From assembly GCF_040869045.1 (NCBI RefSeq), contig NC_090323.1, positions 38,744,066-38,808,065 of the forward strand: a DNA stretch of 64,000 bases. The letters run 5' to 3'. Shown here in pieces: positions 11,401-20,778 of this stretch. Both the position numbers and the translations under genes were made by a program. Under the pieces are notes generated by a model. The model did no database searches, was not told the origin of the DNA, and saw nothing but the letters and a program-made list of their open reading frames with translations. Numbering within the stretch: position 1 is the stretch's first letter; every line of letters begins with the position of its first letter. Source of the DNA: Eurosta solidaginis (Eukaryota; Arthropoda; Insecta; Diptera; Tephritidae).

Positions 11401-12000
11401 TTAGTAGCGGCTCCACTTTCTGAGGGGTTTGAAAACAGTTTGATCAGTGCGACATCCATCGACACCTTTTGTCAAAGTAAAATCATATTTTCGTAAAATA
11501 TCAGCTCTTCAAAGCCCTGGAAAACTTTCCATATTCATAACGCCCAATTCGTAAACATATTTTCACTTAACCATAGATATATGTATACTGGCATCGGTTA
11601 TTGGTGTATTAATTAAAATATGTAATAACTTCATGAAATAGAAAATGTAAACAATTTCGAAATGTAAAATATAATCTCCAACATGTGAATAAATTCGCCA
11701 ACGTAAAAATTTATAGATTATGGGTATGGGGTAAACCAAAAACTAATTGGTTGGCTATGGTATCGTTATGACTACGGCGTTATTCTATGACTTCAAATAC
11801 CGATTACGTTGGCTTCCAAAGATTTGGTTGGATCGACTGTTTTACACGGAGTTTGCCAGGGGCTCAAAGTAGTTGTTTCGCAATTTTCATTTTATCTCAT
11901 GATCTATTTATACACGAAAGAACTTTGCAGTCGTAATCAAACTTTGGTCTAACAATTTAAGGCATTTACATGCGTACCACTTTCATTGCATACAATCAAA
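11401..12000. other. AT-rich spacer, no gene seen
   Basis: This lies downstream of the protease gene. No ORF, repeat or RNA gene was recognised. Confidence 0.4.
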
Positions 12001-12004
12001 AATA

Positions 12005-12034
12005 TTTATTTATTCCCAATCATAAAAATTTATT
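12005..12034 (-). terminator. Candidate poly(A) signals of the protease gene
   Basis: AATAAA occurs on the minus strand at 12029-12034 and again at 12009-12014 and 12005-12010. The first lies about 160 nt beyond the stop codon, a normal 3' UTR length for a short insect gene. The region is AT-rich, so chance matches are possible. Confidence 0.45.
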
Positions 12035-12195
12035 TGTACATTATATATTAAAAAAATATGACTATTTCGACTGCTGAGTGGAATGTCACCGTATCTCAAC
12101 TGTTGTTTCGATAACGACCTATTTCAAAATATTTCCAAATTCGGTGCTCTGTAAGGGTGATATTCCATTCAACAGTGAATTTATAACAACACCCT

Positions 12196-12972
12196 TTAAT
12201 CTATATTGCGTCTTAAAAAGTCTATAACTCTGTTATTTGTTAAATCTGTAAATAAAGTCGGCATAATGAAATCATCACAACCAGCTTTTACCACCGCACA
12301 AAGTTTTTTTCTCACAATTGCTCCAGCTCCAGAATCTCCATCATACGTATTACTTCCACTTGGTCGACCACAAATGATTGTTTCTGATAGACTTGTCGGT
12401 GGGTCCATATGCTTACCGCCATAAAAGCACTGGCATTCATCCTTTCGCATTGTATGCATTTCAATAGTTTTGAGAATATTACTAGGCTCCTCACTATTAA
12501 GAGATACACCGCCCCATCCACTAATTTGCATTGGCATGCCCGGTTTTAATATGAAATCGCAAATTTCTACTGGTTCTACTGTCACACCACTTGCAAAAGA
12601 TCCGTACAGTTTAATCACAGCGATATCCATATAAAGTGATCCATTAGTATAACCATCACCATAATTTATACTCTGCACTTTGAGTTGTTGCACCTTTCCA
12701 TTTCCAAATTTACGTATATCGGTTTCACCAGCTAGAACCTCGAGCTTGCTCCATTTTTTATTGAAAACGCTATGCGCAACCGTAACCACCGATTTCAAAG
12801 TGACTAAGGATCCAAGGCACCTATACTTGGAACGAAAAAATATTGCAACCGTATGTGGGCTGTCCTTTATTTCTATATCTATGCCTCTTATTATGCGAAA
12901 TTGCGCATTCGTAGAGGATAAACGGCAGCTTAGAACGACAAGCAGGATCGCCAAATAAATGTGTGAATACAT
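12196..12972 (-). CDS. Secreted trypsin-like (S1 family) serine protease with atypical cysteines
   Basis: A single-exon, 258-residue protein. Residues 1-23 form a signal peptide. A three-residue propeptide ends at Arg26, before the new N-terminus IIRG (27-30). The catalytic triad is intact: His67 (VTVAHS), Asp116 (MDIAVIKL) and Ser214 (GDSG). Two usual cysteines are changed: the one after the catalytic His is Ser68, and the one four before the catalytic Ser is Tyr210, which leaves Cys52 and Cys231 without their normal partners. The S1-pocket position (chymotrypsin 189) is Asn208, not the trypsin Asp, and the usual GDSGGP is GDSGAG. It is therefore probably an active or residual peptidase without classic tryptic specificity; a seminal or gut role would be a guess. 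The start is the only Met before the signal peptide and lies about 65 bp below a TATA box. Confidence 0.88.
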   Translation of the reverse strand: MYSHIYLAILLVVLSCRLSSTNAQFRIIRGIDIEIKDSPHTVAIFFRSKYRCLGSLVTLKSVVTVAHSVFNKKWSKLEVLAGETDIRKFGNGKVQQLKVQSINYGDGYTNGSLYMDIAVIKLYGSFASGVTVEPVEICDFILKPGMPMQISGWGGVSLNSEEPSNILKTIEMHTMRKDECQCFYGGKHMDPPTSLSETIICGRPSGSNTYDGDSGAGAIVRKKLCAVVKAGCDDFIMPTLFTDLTNNRVIDFLRRNID

Positions 12973-13039
12973 TTTAGATTAAGAACTTTTGTCACCACTT
13001 TTTAAGTATAAACTATAACGTGATTTATTTTGCGGGCGC

Positions 13040-13049
13040 TATTTATAGC
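13040..13049 (-). promoter_or_regulatory. TATA box of the protease gene
   Basis: On the minus strand CTATAAATAG lies about 70 bp before the ATG. Transcription would start near 13010, giving a 5' UTR of roughly 40 nt. Sequence further upstream (from about 13046) is repetitive and recurs at 19555, so the gene's own promoter appears to be very short. Confidence 0.6.
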
Positions 13050-13196
13050 TAAATTGAGTCATGTGAATAAAAAATAAACAAAAACGTGTCAGTCAAAATT
13101 TCAGGAATTTTAAATAACAATAATACATCTTAATTAAAGACATGGCTACACAATAAAAAATGTTGTTTGTTTTCACTCGGTCCATTATAAACAAAA
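13046..13196 (-). repeat. Promoter-proximal duplicated segment, copy 1
   Basis: The words 'ttgagtcatgtgaataa', 'caggaattttaaataacaa' and 'cacaataaaaaat' recur in the same order at 19555-19680. Both copies are followed by a SINE in the same orientation, so the duplication carried the SINE with it. Confidence 0.75.
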
Positions 13197-13556
13197 TGAA
13201 TAAATAAATGTAAGGCGCAATAACCGCCGGAGAGATTTTAGGCCGAGCTTCTCTTCCAATTTGCGTCATGCTTCTTTTCATTTTTCCTACAAATTGGCGC
13301 GACGACACCTACATGTTTTTACGCCGACTCGGAACGGTATCTGCAAGACAGATGAGTTTTCACTGAGGAGCTTTTCATGGCAGAAATACACTCGGGGTGC
13401 TTGCCAAAAACTGCCGAGAGGCGACTCCGTTTCGAAAAATTTTCTTCTAATTGAAAAAACTGGTTTCTAAAATTTTAATGTTGCTTTGCCCTGGGCGTGA
13501 ACCCAGGATCTTCGGTGTGGTAGGCGGAGCACGCTACCATCACACCACGGCGGCCT
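13197..13556 (-). mobile_element. tRNA-derived SINE, copy 4
   Basis: A full-length, moderately diverged copy on the minus strand, running from the tRNA-like head at 13556 to the (TTTA)n tail at about 13197. It shares subfamily differences with copy 5 at 19681-19893 ('tgcttctttt', 'ggcg.gacgacacctaca'). Confidence 0.85.
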
Positions 13557-13569
13557 CCCATCCAATATA

Positions 13570-13787
13570 AAAACTTATTAAGCGTTTATAATAACATTTC
13601 TATTATAGAAGCTTAATAAGCCTACTTAATTAATAACTTTAATGGAAATTTTTAATTAGTTAAACAAACAGGTTCATATTTACGCATATTGCAGAAAAAT
13701 TAAATGAACGTGGCTTTGACAAACATTTTGATATACTTTTTCATAAGAAAATTTCCTAGTAATTGTTTGTTTATATATATGTACATA
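13570..13787. repeat. AT-rich dispersed repeat, copy 2
   Basis: About 220 bp closely matching 16838-17060 (words 'aagcgtttataataacattt', 'ttagttaaacaaacaggttc'). In copy 1 and copy 3 the end is joined to 'cagttgaattgtg'. Here that word appears only at 16792, so this copy has been split by the Helitron and the segment after it. Confidence 0.7.
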
Positions 13788-16304
13788 CTAGCTTATGCCC
13801 GTGGGTTTTACCCCACGTTTCTATAAAAATATGCGGGCTACGCGTAACTGGCCATGGGTAAAACATGAGTTGGTAAGATTGACTTCTGCTTCAGCTAATG
13901 ACTGTTGTTGTATGATATATTCATATTTGTAGCAGGATTACCCTCGCGTAGGTGAGGTTGACAATTGAGTTGCAGAAACCCTGAAGCTATCTATAAAGGT
14001 TTGTATTGCGCTCATCAAACCCTTGATTCGCAGCTAATGACCGTCCTTGAGCTTCATTGATAGGGATCGGAAATTTGAGGCATTTAAAATTGAAAATACC
14101 AATCTATCGGTATCAACGGAATCCTTGGTTTTAAACTTTTTTGTTTTCGAAATTTTCCGATAAAATGAATTGCTTCAATGACATTTGTAAAAGTTTTGTG
14201 ATGAAAAGCCTTGTCTCACTACATAAGCGTGGAGAATCGAAATAACGAAGCATAAATATTATATTATGGGCCCTTTTTTAAGGATCAATCGATGAGGAGA
14301 AATTTCTGATGGCTCAAAAGAGCAAACAAACTCAACTGGATATGCACAGTTTGGGACTCTTCCACTACTGTGTTGATAGAGTGATAAGTTGTCTTGGTTC
14401 TAGTGATATTAACATCCTCACTTTAAGGTGCCGAAAATGCCTTTTCTCAAAGCCCTTTATTGTTTGTAAAGATAGATTCTATATTTGGAAGAAACATTAG
14501 CTATTAAAGCTTCAGGTGATGTCATAATTTCGCAAAACTTGCAGGAAAATAAATCAAATCTGTTAGTAAAGAAATAGGAATGTTGCCATAATTAATTTCA
14601 GGAAGTTGTTTAGCAAAAGCAGCTGCCGAAGTGTTTCCCCCAAATTGCGCTCTCATATTTCTAAAGAGAGTAAATTTTTGTACGTAAAGCCGTCTATAGA
14701 CGAAAAAGCACACTGCGGCTATTCCAGCAAGTAACATGAAAGCACCACACTTGGGATGGTCATTACACCTTAAATTCTTAGGGGTTTGGTCTAAAACTTG
14801 CACCGACTGTTTATGAGTCATGGTGCACACATCACACACCCTCACTTTGGCCTGACCGTTTGCTTATGTTGCACATCGGTGTATCAGATGTTTGCAGACA
14901 TTGGTCATTTAAATGCAGAGTTGTACGTCCACCACATAAAGGGTATTCGCGGTATCTGAGAAAGCAATTCCCATAGTGATTTCTCTTTTTGCTCTTACAT
15001 CAATTAATATAAAATTAAACACAAATGTTTTTTTTCCGATTCCTCAAGGCGTATCCAAAAATACCAACCCAGAAGATAACATAAAAAATACTAAAGGAAT
15101 AACATCCAAACTCAACGCTGCAATCAAGCTTTATGTATTGAAATGACATAAGTTTTTAAGGCAGCCATAGTTCCTAAAGTCCCATTTGCCTTGTTTTTTT
15201 TTTCACTTCCATATATTACTTGTCTCTTCGCTCACGTTCTTCTCATTCTTCCTCATGCCTTATTGCCTGTCCCAGAATGTGGTATGTATTTTGTTCCAGT
15301 TCCAGTCCCAGTCCGTCTCTGTTCTACTTCCTGGAAAAAAGGATGGTAAATACTAATATAGGCAAATTTATATACCAAATTCATGTCTCTATTTCGGCTT
15401 CGCATGCATATTTATCAGTTTTGCCAGGTTGATGCGACTAAATCGAATATGACAATGAAAATTACTTTAGAGCTCTCAGCAACAGCTTTCATTTCATATC
15501 CATATTACCCACACATTCTAGGGGTATCCGGGTCCCCGTTTTGGACTATATCTTGAGACCCTAGTCAGCAAGCGGTATAATATATTACTCTGTACTAAAG
15601 CACTCATCAACAGCTTTCATTTGATATCCATATTATATAAACACATTCTAGGGGTACCCGGGTCCACCTTTGAACAAAATCTACCGACGCATCTCTTCAA
15701 ACACCGGCGACCAACTAACACACATTTTAGCCTTTCCTTTTATATATATAGGTTTTTTTTCACACTTCACTATAATATTAAAACGAAATGCAGATATTCG
15801 TTGCTTTTGAAATTCGGCTTAAAAATTGCACATTGAACAACTAAAGACTCTCCTGCATTAAAAAAAATATCTTAGTACTTCTAAATCGCGGGTCCCCTCA
15901 GAAACCCCGGGTCCGGAGGTAATCCCCCCTTACCCCTCCCCCCCCTGCCCCCTCTCGCCGGGCCTGGTGATGTGCTATACTTGATATCATTCGCTATAAT
16001 TTTTTTTATTGTTAAGCACGTTGTTTAATTAAACACCAACCAATTACACGGAAGTATATCCGCGCCACCTGAAAATATGAGTGCCGGCGCGTATACGTAA
16101 CATTTTATTATTACGTATAAACATGTAAAAAAATTGCAATAAAATAATATTGCGACTATAAACTGAGGTCTAACCTATCCTATATTTCAAGTTAGATCAA
16201 ACTACACACGGGGTGCAAAACAAATTCAAAATCGGTTCAGTAGTTTAGGAGTCCATCGCGGACATACAATGTGACACGTGATTGTTATATATAAAGATAG
16301 AAGA
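13788..16304 (-). mobile_element. Non-autonomous Helitron, minus strand
   Basis: Reading on the minus strand the element starts TCTTCTATC at 16304, followed by a typical Helitron 5' region ('ctgaaccgatttt'). It ends in CTAG at 13788, with a hairpin CGTGGG/CCCACG (13800-13817) about 12 nt inside the end. The flanking bases are A before and T after, the canonical A|T target. No Rep/Hel frame is present. Its interior (15190-15690) is homologous to the other Helitron (51681-53720), including two copies of the ~130 bp unit. It also contains a relic of the (CAA)n repeat family (about 13935-14030), a C-rich tract (15885-15960) and an unexplained ORF. Confidence 0.8.
14522..14845 (-). CDS. Unrecognised ORF with one membrane segment inside the Helitron
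   Basis: A 107-codon frame in the same direction as its host element. I do not recognise the protein. A hydrophobic stretch (GAFMLLAGIAAVCFFVY, about residues 34-50) could span a membrane. It follows a short Cys-containing segment and is followed by basic and polar sequence. An AATAAA lies about 65 bp past the stop. Helitrons are known to capture host gene pieces, so this could be a captured exon. It could equally be a chance frame. Confidence 0.25.
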   Translation of the reverse strand: MRVCDVCTMTHKQSVQVLDQTPKNLRCNDHPKCGAFMLLAGIAAVCFFVYRRLYVQKFTLFRNMRAQFGGNTSAAAFAKQLPEINYGNIPISLLTDLIYFPASFAKL

Positions 16305-16789
16305 TGTGGATAGACTGAAGTTAACAAAAAATTTTGACGCGGAAGATTACTAAACATCCAAAAGGAATAACAGCCAAACAACTCTGTAGTCAAACTTAAG
16401 CTTTTATAATAACCTAAATTTGTACGGCAGCCATAGTTCTGAAAAATCCATATTTAAGAAGGTGCCACGCCCTCTTTTTCCCAATTCCACATTTTACTGG
16501 AGGTGTTAGGACTTAACCTCATATAGATCCATACCAATTTTCATTATCCTACCATCACTACATCTAGAGATATCCATAATGAAAAATTCCATTTATATGA
16601 GAGGTGCCACGCCCACTTCTCCCCCACACCACATTTTATTGAGGGTGTTAGGGACTGACCTCATGTAACTCCTCACTGAATTTCAATGTTCTAGCATGAA
16701 TACCTTCAGAGTTATGTAGTACCAAATATTCATTTTGCATGGGAGGTGCCACGCCCCTTTTATATATCGATATTATATATATATATATT
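16305..16789. repeat. Repeat-derived spacer with 'ggtgccacgccc' motifs
   Basis: Three 'aggtgccacgccc' motifs are spaced 130-150 bp apart (about 16460, 16608, 16743). The first 100 bp also match 15090-15190 inside the Helitron ('ggaataaca.ccaaac', 'ggcagccatagttc'). It looks like the interior of another non-autonomous element. No gene was seen. Confidence 0.5.
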
Positions 16790-17060
16790 TGCACAGTTGA
16801 ATTGTGTTATCAAATTGATATGTGTACAATGAGAATTAAGCGTTTATAATAACATTTCCATAAAAATTTTCTGTAATAGAAGCCTAATTAGCCTATTTAA
16901 TTAATAACTTCAATGGAAATTTTTTAATTAGTTAAACAAACAGGTTCATATTGACGCATATTGCAGAGAAATTAAATGAACCTGGCTTTGACAACACATT
17001 TTGCTATACTTTTTCATAAGAAAATTTCTTAGTAATTGTTTGTTTATATTTATGTAAACA
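16790..17060. repeat. AT-rich dispersed repeat, copy 3
   Basis: The near-identical partner of 13570-13787, preceded by 'cagttgaattgtgttatcaa'. The next 200 bases (17061-17255) show nothing recognisable. Confidence 0.65.
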
Positions 17061-17255
17061 GTTGGGAGCAGTGCACGAAACTCTGAGAAACAACTCCGCT
17101 CGAACTTAAATTGGCTGACATAATCAATATCTTTCCTTATGTGTTAATATGGCGTTAATTTGTTTTAGATGTAAACGACTGTTCATCTTTTACATATTCG
17201 TAAAACTGGCGTAGAACCACATCCCAGTCCGCACGATATGCCAAGATATGATCTT

Positions 17256-17752
17256 GAAATAAATAATAGTTTAAAAAAACTAAAAAAACACGCTTTTGTA
17301 GCTAACCGAAATAAAAAATTGAAAATAATTTTCAATTAAAAAGGGTTGATATAACAGTAGTAGAATGTCAAACAATCATTTATAGTTAATCACCTCAAAA
17401 TAAAATTATAATAAAATTTAAGTTATTAACAGAATAATTTAATTCAGATTAAAAAGCGTGGGGTGCATTTGACTACATTTTATATCTTTCCTCTCAGATA
17501 GTTGCCAATAGAATGATTGTAACATTCAATATCAAGCACCCCACGCTTTTTACTGTGAATTGAATTATTTATTCTGTTAATAACTTAAATTTTATTATAA
17601 TTTTATTTTGAGGTGATTAACTATAAATGATTGTTTGACATTCTACTACTGTTATATAAACCCTTTTTAATTGAAAATTATTATCTATTTTTTAGTTCGG
17701 TTAGCTATAAAAGCGTGTTTTTTTTTAGTTTTTTTAAACTATTATTTATTTT
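17256..17752. repeat. Long inverted repeat: ~210 bp arms, 69 nt loop
   Basis: The left arm (17256-17466) and right arm (17536-17752) are almost perfectly complementary with a few small indels. At the arm tips, GCGTGGGGTGC at 17456-17466 faces its complement at 17536-17546. The arms are AT-rich. It may be a hairpin MITE. A transcript across it would fold into a long double-stranded RNA. Its right end touches the LINE remnant at about 17766. Confidence 0.85.
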
Positions 17753-17765
17753 TAATTTTTTAGTT

Positions 17766-18743
17766 CAAGTAATTTTAAAAGTTTTAGTCGAGAGTGATGA
17801 AACCCCGAAACGCCAGCGGTTCATCGATGAATTAAACCCCACGGCACCGAAAAGGACCAAGACGCAGGGAGGCTGGACGCGGTCTTTCGCCGAAATTGCC
17901 AAGGGTCGGCAGATCATTGGTATTATAGACGAGAGCAGCGAAGATGGCAGGAACCCGAAACAACAGTGGAAGTGGATCGAGGCCGCGCTCGCTACGGTGG
18001 CCGTTAAGATTAAGAAAGACAACCCTGGTCCACCGCCATCTTACACCGATTCAGGGTGGTTCCAGGGCAATGTCAAGCTAATTGCCTGTGACGACGCCAG
18101 GTCGGTAAACCTCTATAGGGCCGCCGTCACGCTGATAGGGGTGGTATATCCGGGCGCGCGCCTCAAAGTAGTGGAGACGCGTGATATCCCCTCCCGACCA
18201 AGGGCTAGAGCCTGGGACGCCAACGGACCCAGCTGACATCCTGGAGCTGCTCCAGGAGTACAACCCGCCACAGGTTTGGAAGTCAACCTGGATAAAACCG
18301 AGCTTGTCCTGTTCACGAGGAGGTACAAAGAACCAAATCTTACACCGCCCAGAATTGGGGGTCCGTTCTTAGTGTTTAGCGATCAAGTCAAGTATTTGGG
18401 AGTCATTCTGGATAGGAAGCTATTATGGAGTGACCATATAGTGGAGCGATCCAAGAAGGCAGCAGCAGAGCTGTTCACCTGCAAGAGGGAAATTAGCACC
18501 TCCTGGGTATTCTCCCCTAAGGTGACCTACCGGATTTACACAGCCATTGTGCGCCCGATTCTTCTTTATGGTGCCTTGGTCTGGTGGCCTGCACTAGCTA
18601 AAAGTACCTATCTTAATATGCTTCAAAAGGTGCAAAGGAGTTCGGAGCTCTGCATTACCGAAGCTCTCGGCTCCACTTCAGATTCCGTTACATACATACA
18701 TGCATACATAGATAGATATGTAGATAGATACAGGCCAAGCTAA
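17766..18743 (+). pseudogene. Rearranged LINE: DUF4780-like domain joined to RT C-terminus
   Basis: The first part (to about 18270) reads as the DUF4780-type domain found in insect retroelements: a Trp-rich centre, 'TDSGWFQGNVKLIACDD', then a 'GAR.KVV' and 'SRPRAR' tail, finishing after a frameshift near 18215 as 'DPADILELLQEYNP'. Immediately after, another frame reads the late reverse transcriptase and thumb ('DKTELVLFTRRY', 'KYLGVILDRKLLWSDH', 'YTAIVRPILLYGALVWWP'). The catalytic YADD region and everything before it are absent. An internal deletion has therefore fused the two ends of the element. GC content is clearly higher than in the flanking DNA. Confidence 0.75.
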
Positions 18744-19410
18744 TAAAAGCGTGGTAAAAAGGGCTCCAGTATGCTCTTTCGTAGATGTGCAATGCATTCC
18801 CTTCTATCATTAATAAAGGAATGCGTTCTTCGCATTATGTGCAAGGTTTCAAATCTATGGCCATTTGGGGTGGTCATAAGTTCAATTGAGCTTATGTCCG
18901 TTAAGCTTATGTCACCCCACCATCACATTAATGCATTGTCATCGAGCCTTGATACGTGTGCAAAGTTTCAATCAAACTTATGGCCATTCAAAGTGGTAAT
19001 AAGGCCAATTGACCTTATGGCCGTTGACCTTATGTCATCACACCATCACATTAATGCATTGTCATCGAGCCTTGATACGTGTGCAAAGTTTCAATCAAAC
19101 TTATCGCCATTCAAAGTTTTAATAAGGCCAATTGACCTTATGGCCGTTGACCTTATGTCACCTCACCATCACATTAATGCATTGTAATCGAGCCTTGATA
19201 CGTGTGCAAGGTTTCAATCAAACTTATGGCCATTCAAAGTGATAATCAGGCCAATTGACCTTATGTCACCACTCCACCACATTAATGCATTGTCATCGGT
19301 CCTTGATACGTATGCAAAGTTTCAAATTAGTCAGACTTCTAGAAACCGGTGAAAATTAAGCTCAAAGATTCCGTTACATAGATACAGGCCAAGCTAATAA
19401 AAGCGTGTTA
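18744..19410 (+). repeat. ~125 bp tandem array flanked by direct repeats
   Basis: About four units contain 'catcacattaatgcattgtc', 'agccttgatacgtgtgcaa' and 'ccaattgaccttatg'. The words 'agattccgttacat' and 'gatacaggccaagctaataa' plus 'aaagcgtg' occur before the array (18676-18755) and after it (19369-19410). That suggests the array lies in the 3' UTR of the LINE remnant and was duplicated together with its end. Confidence 0.75.
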
Positions 19411-19680
19411 AAAAGTAACGAGATCGTCCAGAAAATAATCTTTAAATAGTCCCAACGAAACGCGAAATACTCGCAGTCGGGGAGATAAGCACACGGTTAT
19501 AAACAGAAGGAAGAATATAGTAGAGTTCTTAAAAAAGGATGACCCAGTATACCTAATTGAGTCATGTGAATAATAAATAAGCAAATACTTTTCCATCAAA
19601 ATGTCAGGAATTTTAAATAACAACAACACATCTTAATTAAGGTCATGGATGCACAATAAAAAATCTAATATATTTTCATT
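19411..19680 (-). repeat. Duplicated promoter-proximal segment, copy 2
   Basis: The part 19555-19670 matches 13046-13165 beside the protease gene. The homology starts immediately above the TATA box position, so neither the promoter nor the gene was carried over. 19411-19554 is unrecognised. Confidence 0.7.
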
Positions 19681-19893
19681 AAAAATAAAATAAAATAAAT
19701 AAATTCAAGACGCGATAACCTCCGAAGAGTTTTTAGGCCGAGCTTCTATTCCAGTTTGCGTCATGCTTCTTTTAATTTTTCCTACAAATTGGCGGGACGA
19801 CACCTACACATTTTTACGCCGACTCCGAACGGCATCTCCAAAGATGAGATTTCACTGAGGAGCTTTTCATGGCAGAAATATACTCGGAGTGTA
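19681..19893 (-). mobile_element. tRNA-derived SINE, copy 5, head missing
   Basis: The minus-strand copy breaks at 'actcggagtg', so the tRNA-like head is missing. It sits at the same offset from the duplicated segment as copy 4 does, which marks it as the same insertion copied by duplication. Confidence 0.8.
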
Positions 19894-20583
19894 AGTCGAA
19901 ATGATCAGGATGAAGAGCTGAGTTGATTGATTACGACGGACATGGCTACGTCGTCTGTTTGGATGCAAACTAGTCCCTTAATTTTTGAGATATCTCGGGT
20001 ATATTTAGGAGTTCGATTAAAAATTTGTCGGATTTGTCACTTCAGAAAAAAGGATTTTTGTCATATATTCCTCAATTTATCATATGCCACAAGTTGAGTA
20101 TAAGCGCTTTGATGATCAGTCCTTTTTTTCTTTATTTGTATGTATGTATGGTGCATACACTCTGGACATGCTGCTAAGCTCTCAGGTGTTTGTGCTTGCC
20201 AAATTGATGCTGTCCTCAAGCAAAGAATATGATGCCTTATTTAATGTTTTGAAACCAAACAAGTTTATATAATAACTAACCTATACCCACGACCAAGTCC
20301 ACAAAAAGAAAACTTAATATTAAATTATTGCGATATAGCAAAGACTCAATCCAGAGAAGAATCTTTAAACAGTACCGAAAAGATCCAGAAATTATAGCGC
20401 ACACAATGGCGCATTACGGAGATAAATCACATGGAAACAAAAATATAATGAATTTTTTAAAACGGTGGGGCCCAATACTCCCCAAACACACCTTTTTACA
20501 AAGTGATCCCTAAATTGTCTTGAAATAGTACCGAAAATATGAAATATGAAATATGAATGAAATCATCTTGGAAAACTTTGTGT
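19894..20583. other. Unrecognised sequence with one repeat fragment
   Basis: 19970-20090 is a diverged relative of the repeats at 8930-9100 ('ttcgattaaaaatttgtcgg', 'cctcaatttatcatat'). No gene is recognised in the rest. Confidence 0.45.
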
Positions 20584-20778
20584 TAGGGCCACATTTTATA
20601 TGACGCTGTGATGCTTTGCATCGCAGTCCGTCACTCTCACACCACCACAGCATACGAATAAAGTCAATAAGGTATATTCTATTGACTAAAATGAGTGAGT
20701 GTTGCTATACCATACGACCTCTGGTTCACACGAACAAAAGTGTCAAAGTTGCGTCGCGTTATACATAATTTGGCCCTA
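20584..20778. mobile_element. Short MITE with TA flanks
   Basis: Inverted ends GGGCCACATTTTATATGACGC (left) and GGGCCAAATTATGTATAACGC (right, on the minus strand) enclose about 190 bp. TA flanks each side (20584-20585, 20777-20778), as expected for Tc1/mariner-type insertion. It has no coding capacity. Confidence 0.6.

Noticed and set aside
13570..17060. The direct repeats at 13570-13787 and 16838-17060 as LTRs of a retrotransposon
   Set aside because: They lack TG...CA ends, nothing between them looks like gag or pol, and a third copy at 3720 shows they are a dispersed repeat.
17631..17765. The first 45 codons of the open frame that leads into the DUF4780 domain
   Set aside because: This part is the arm of the inverted repeat, and its Phe/Leu-rich translation is read-through. 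The domain proper starts after about 17780.
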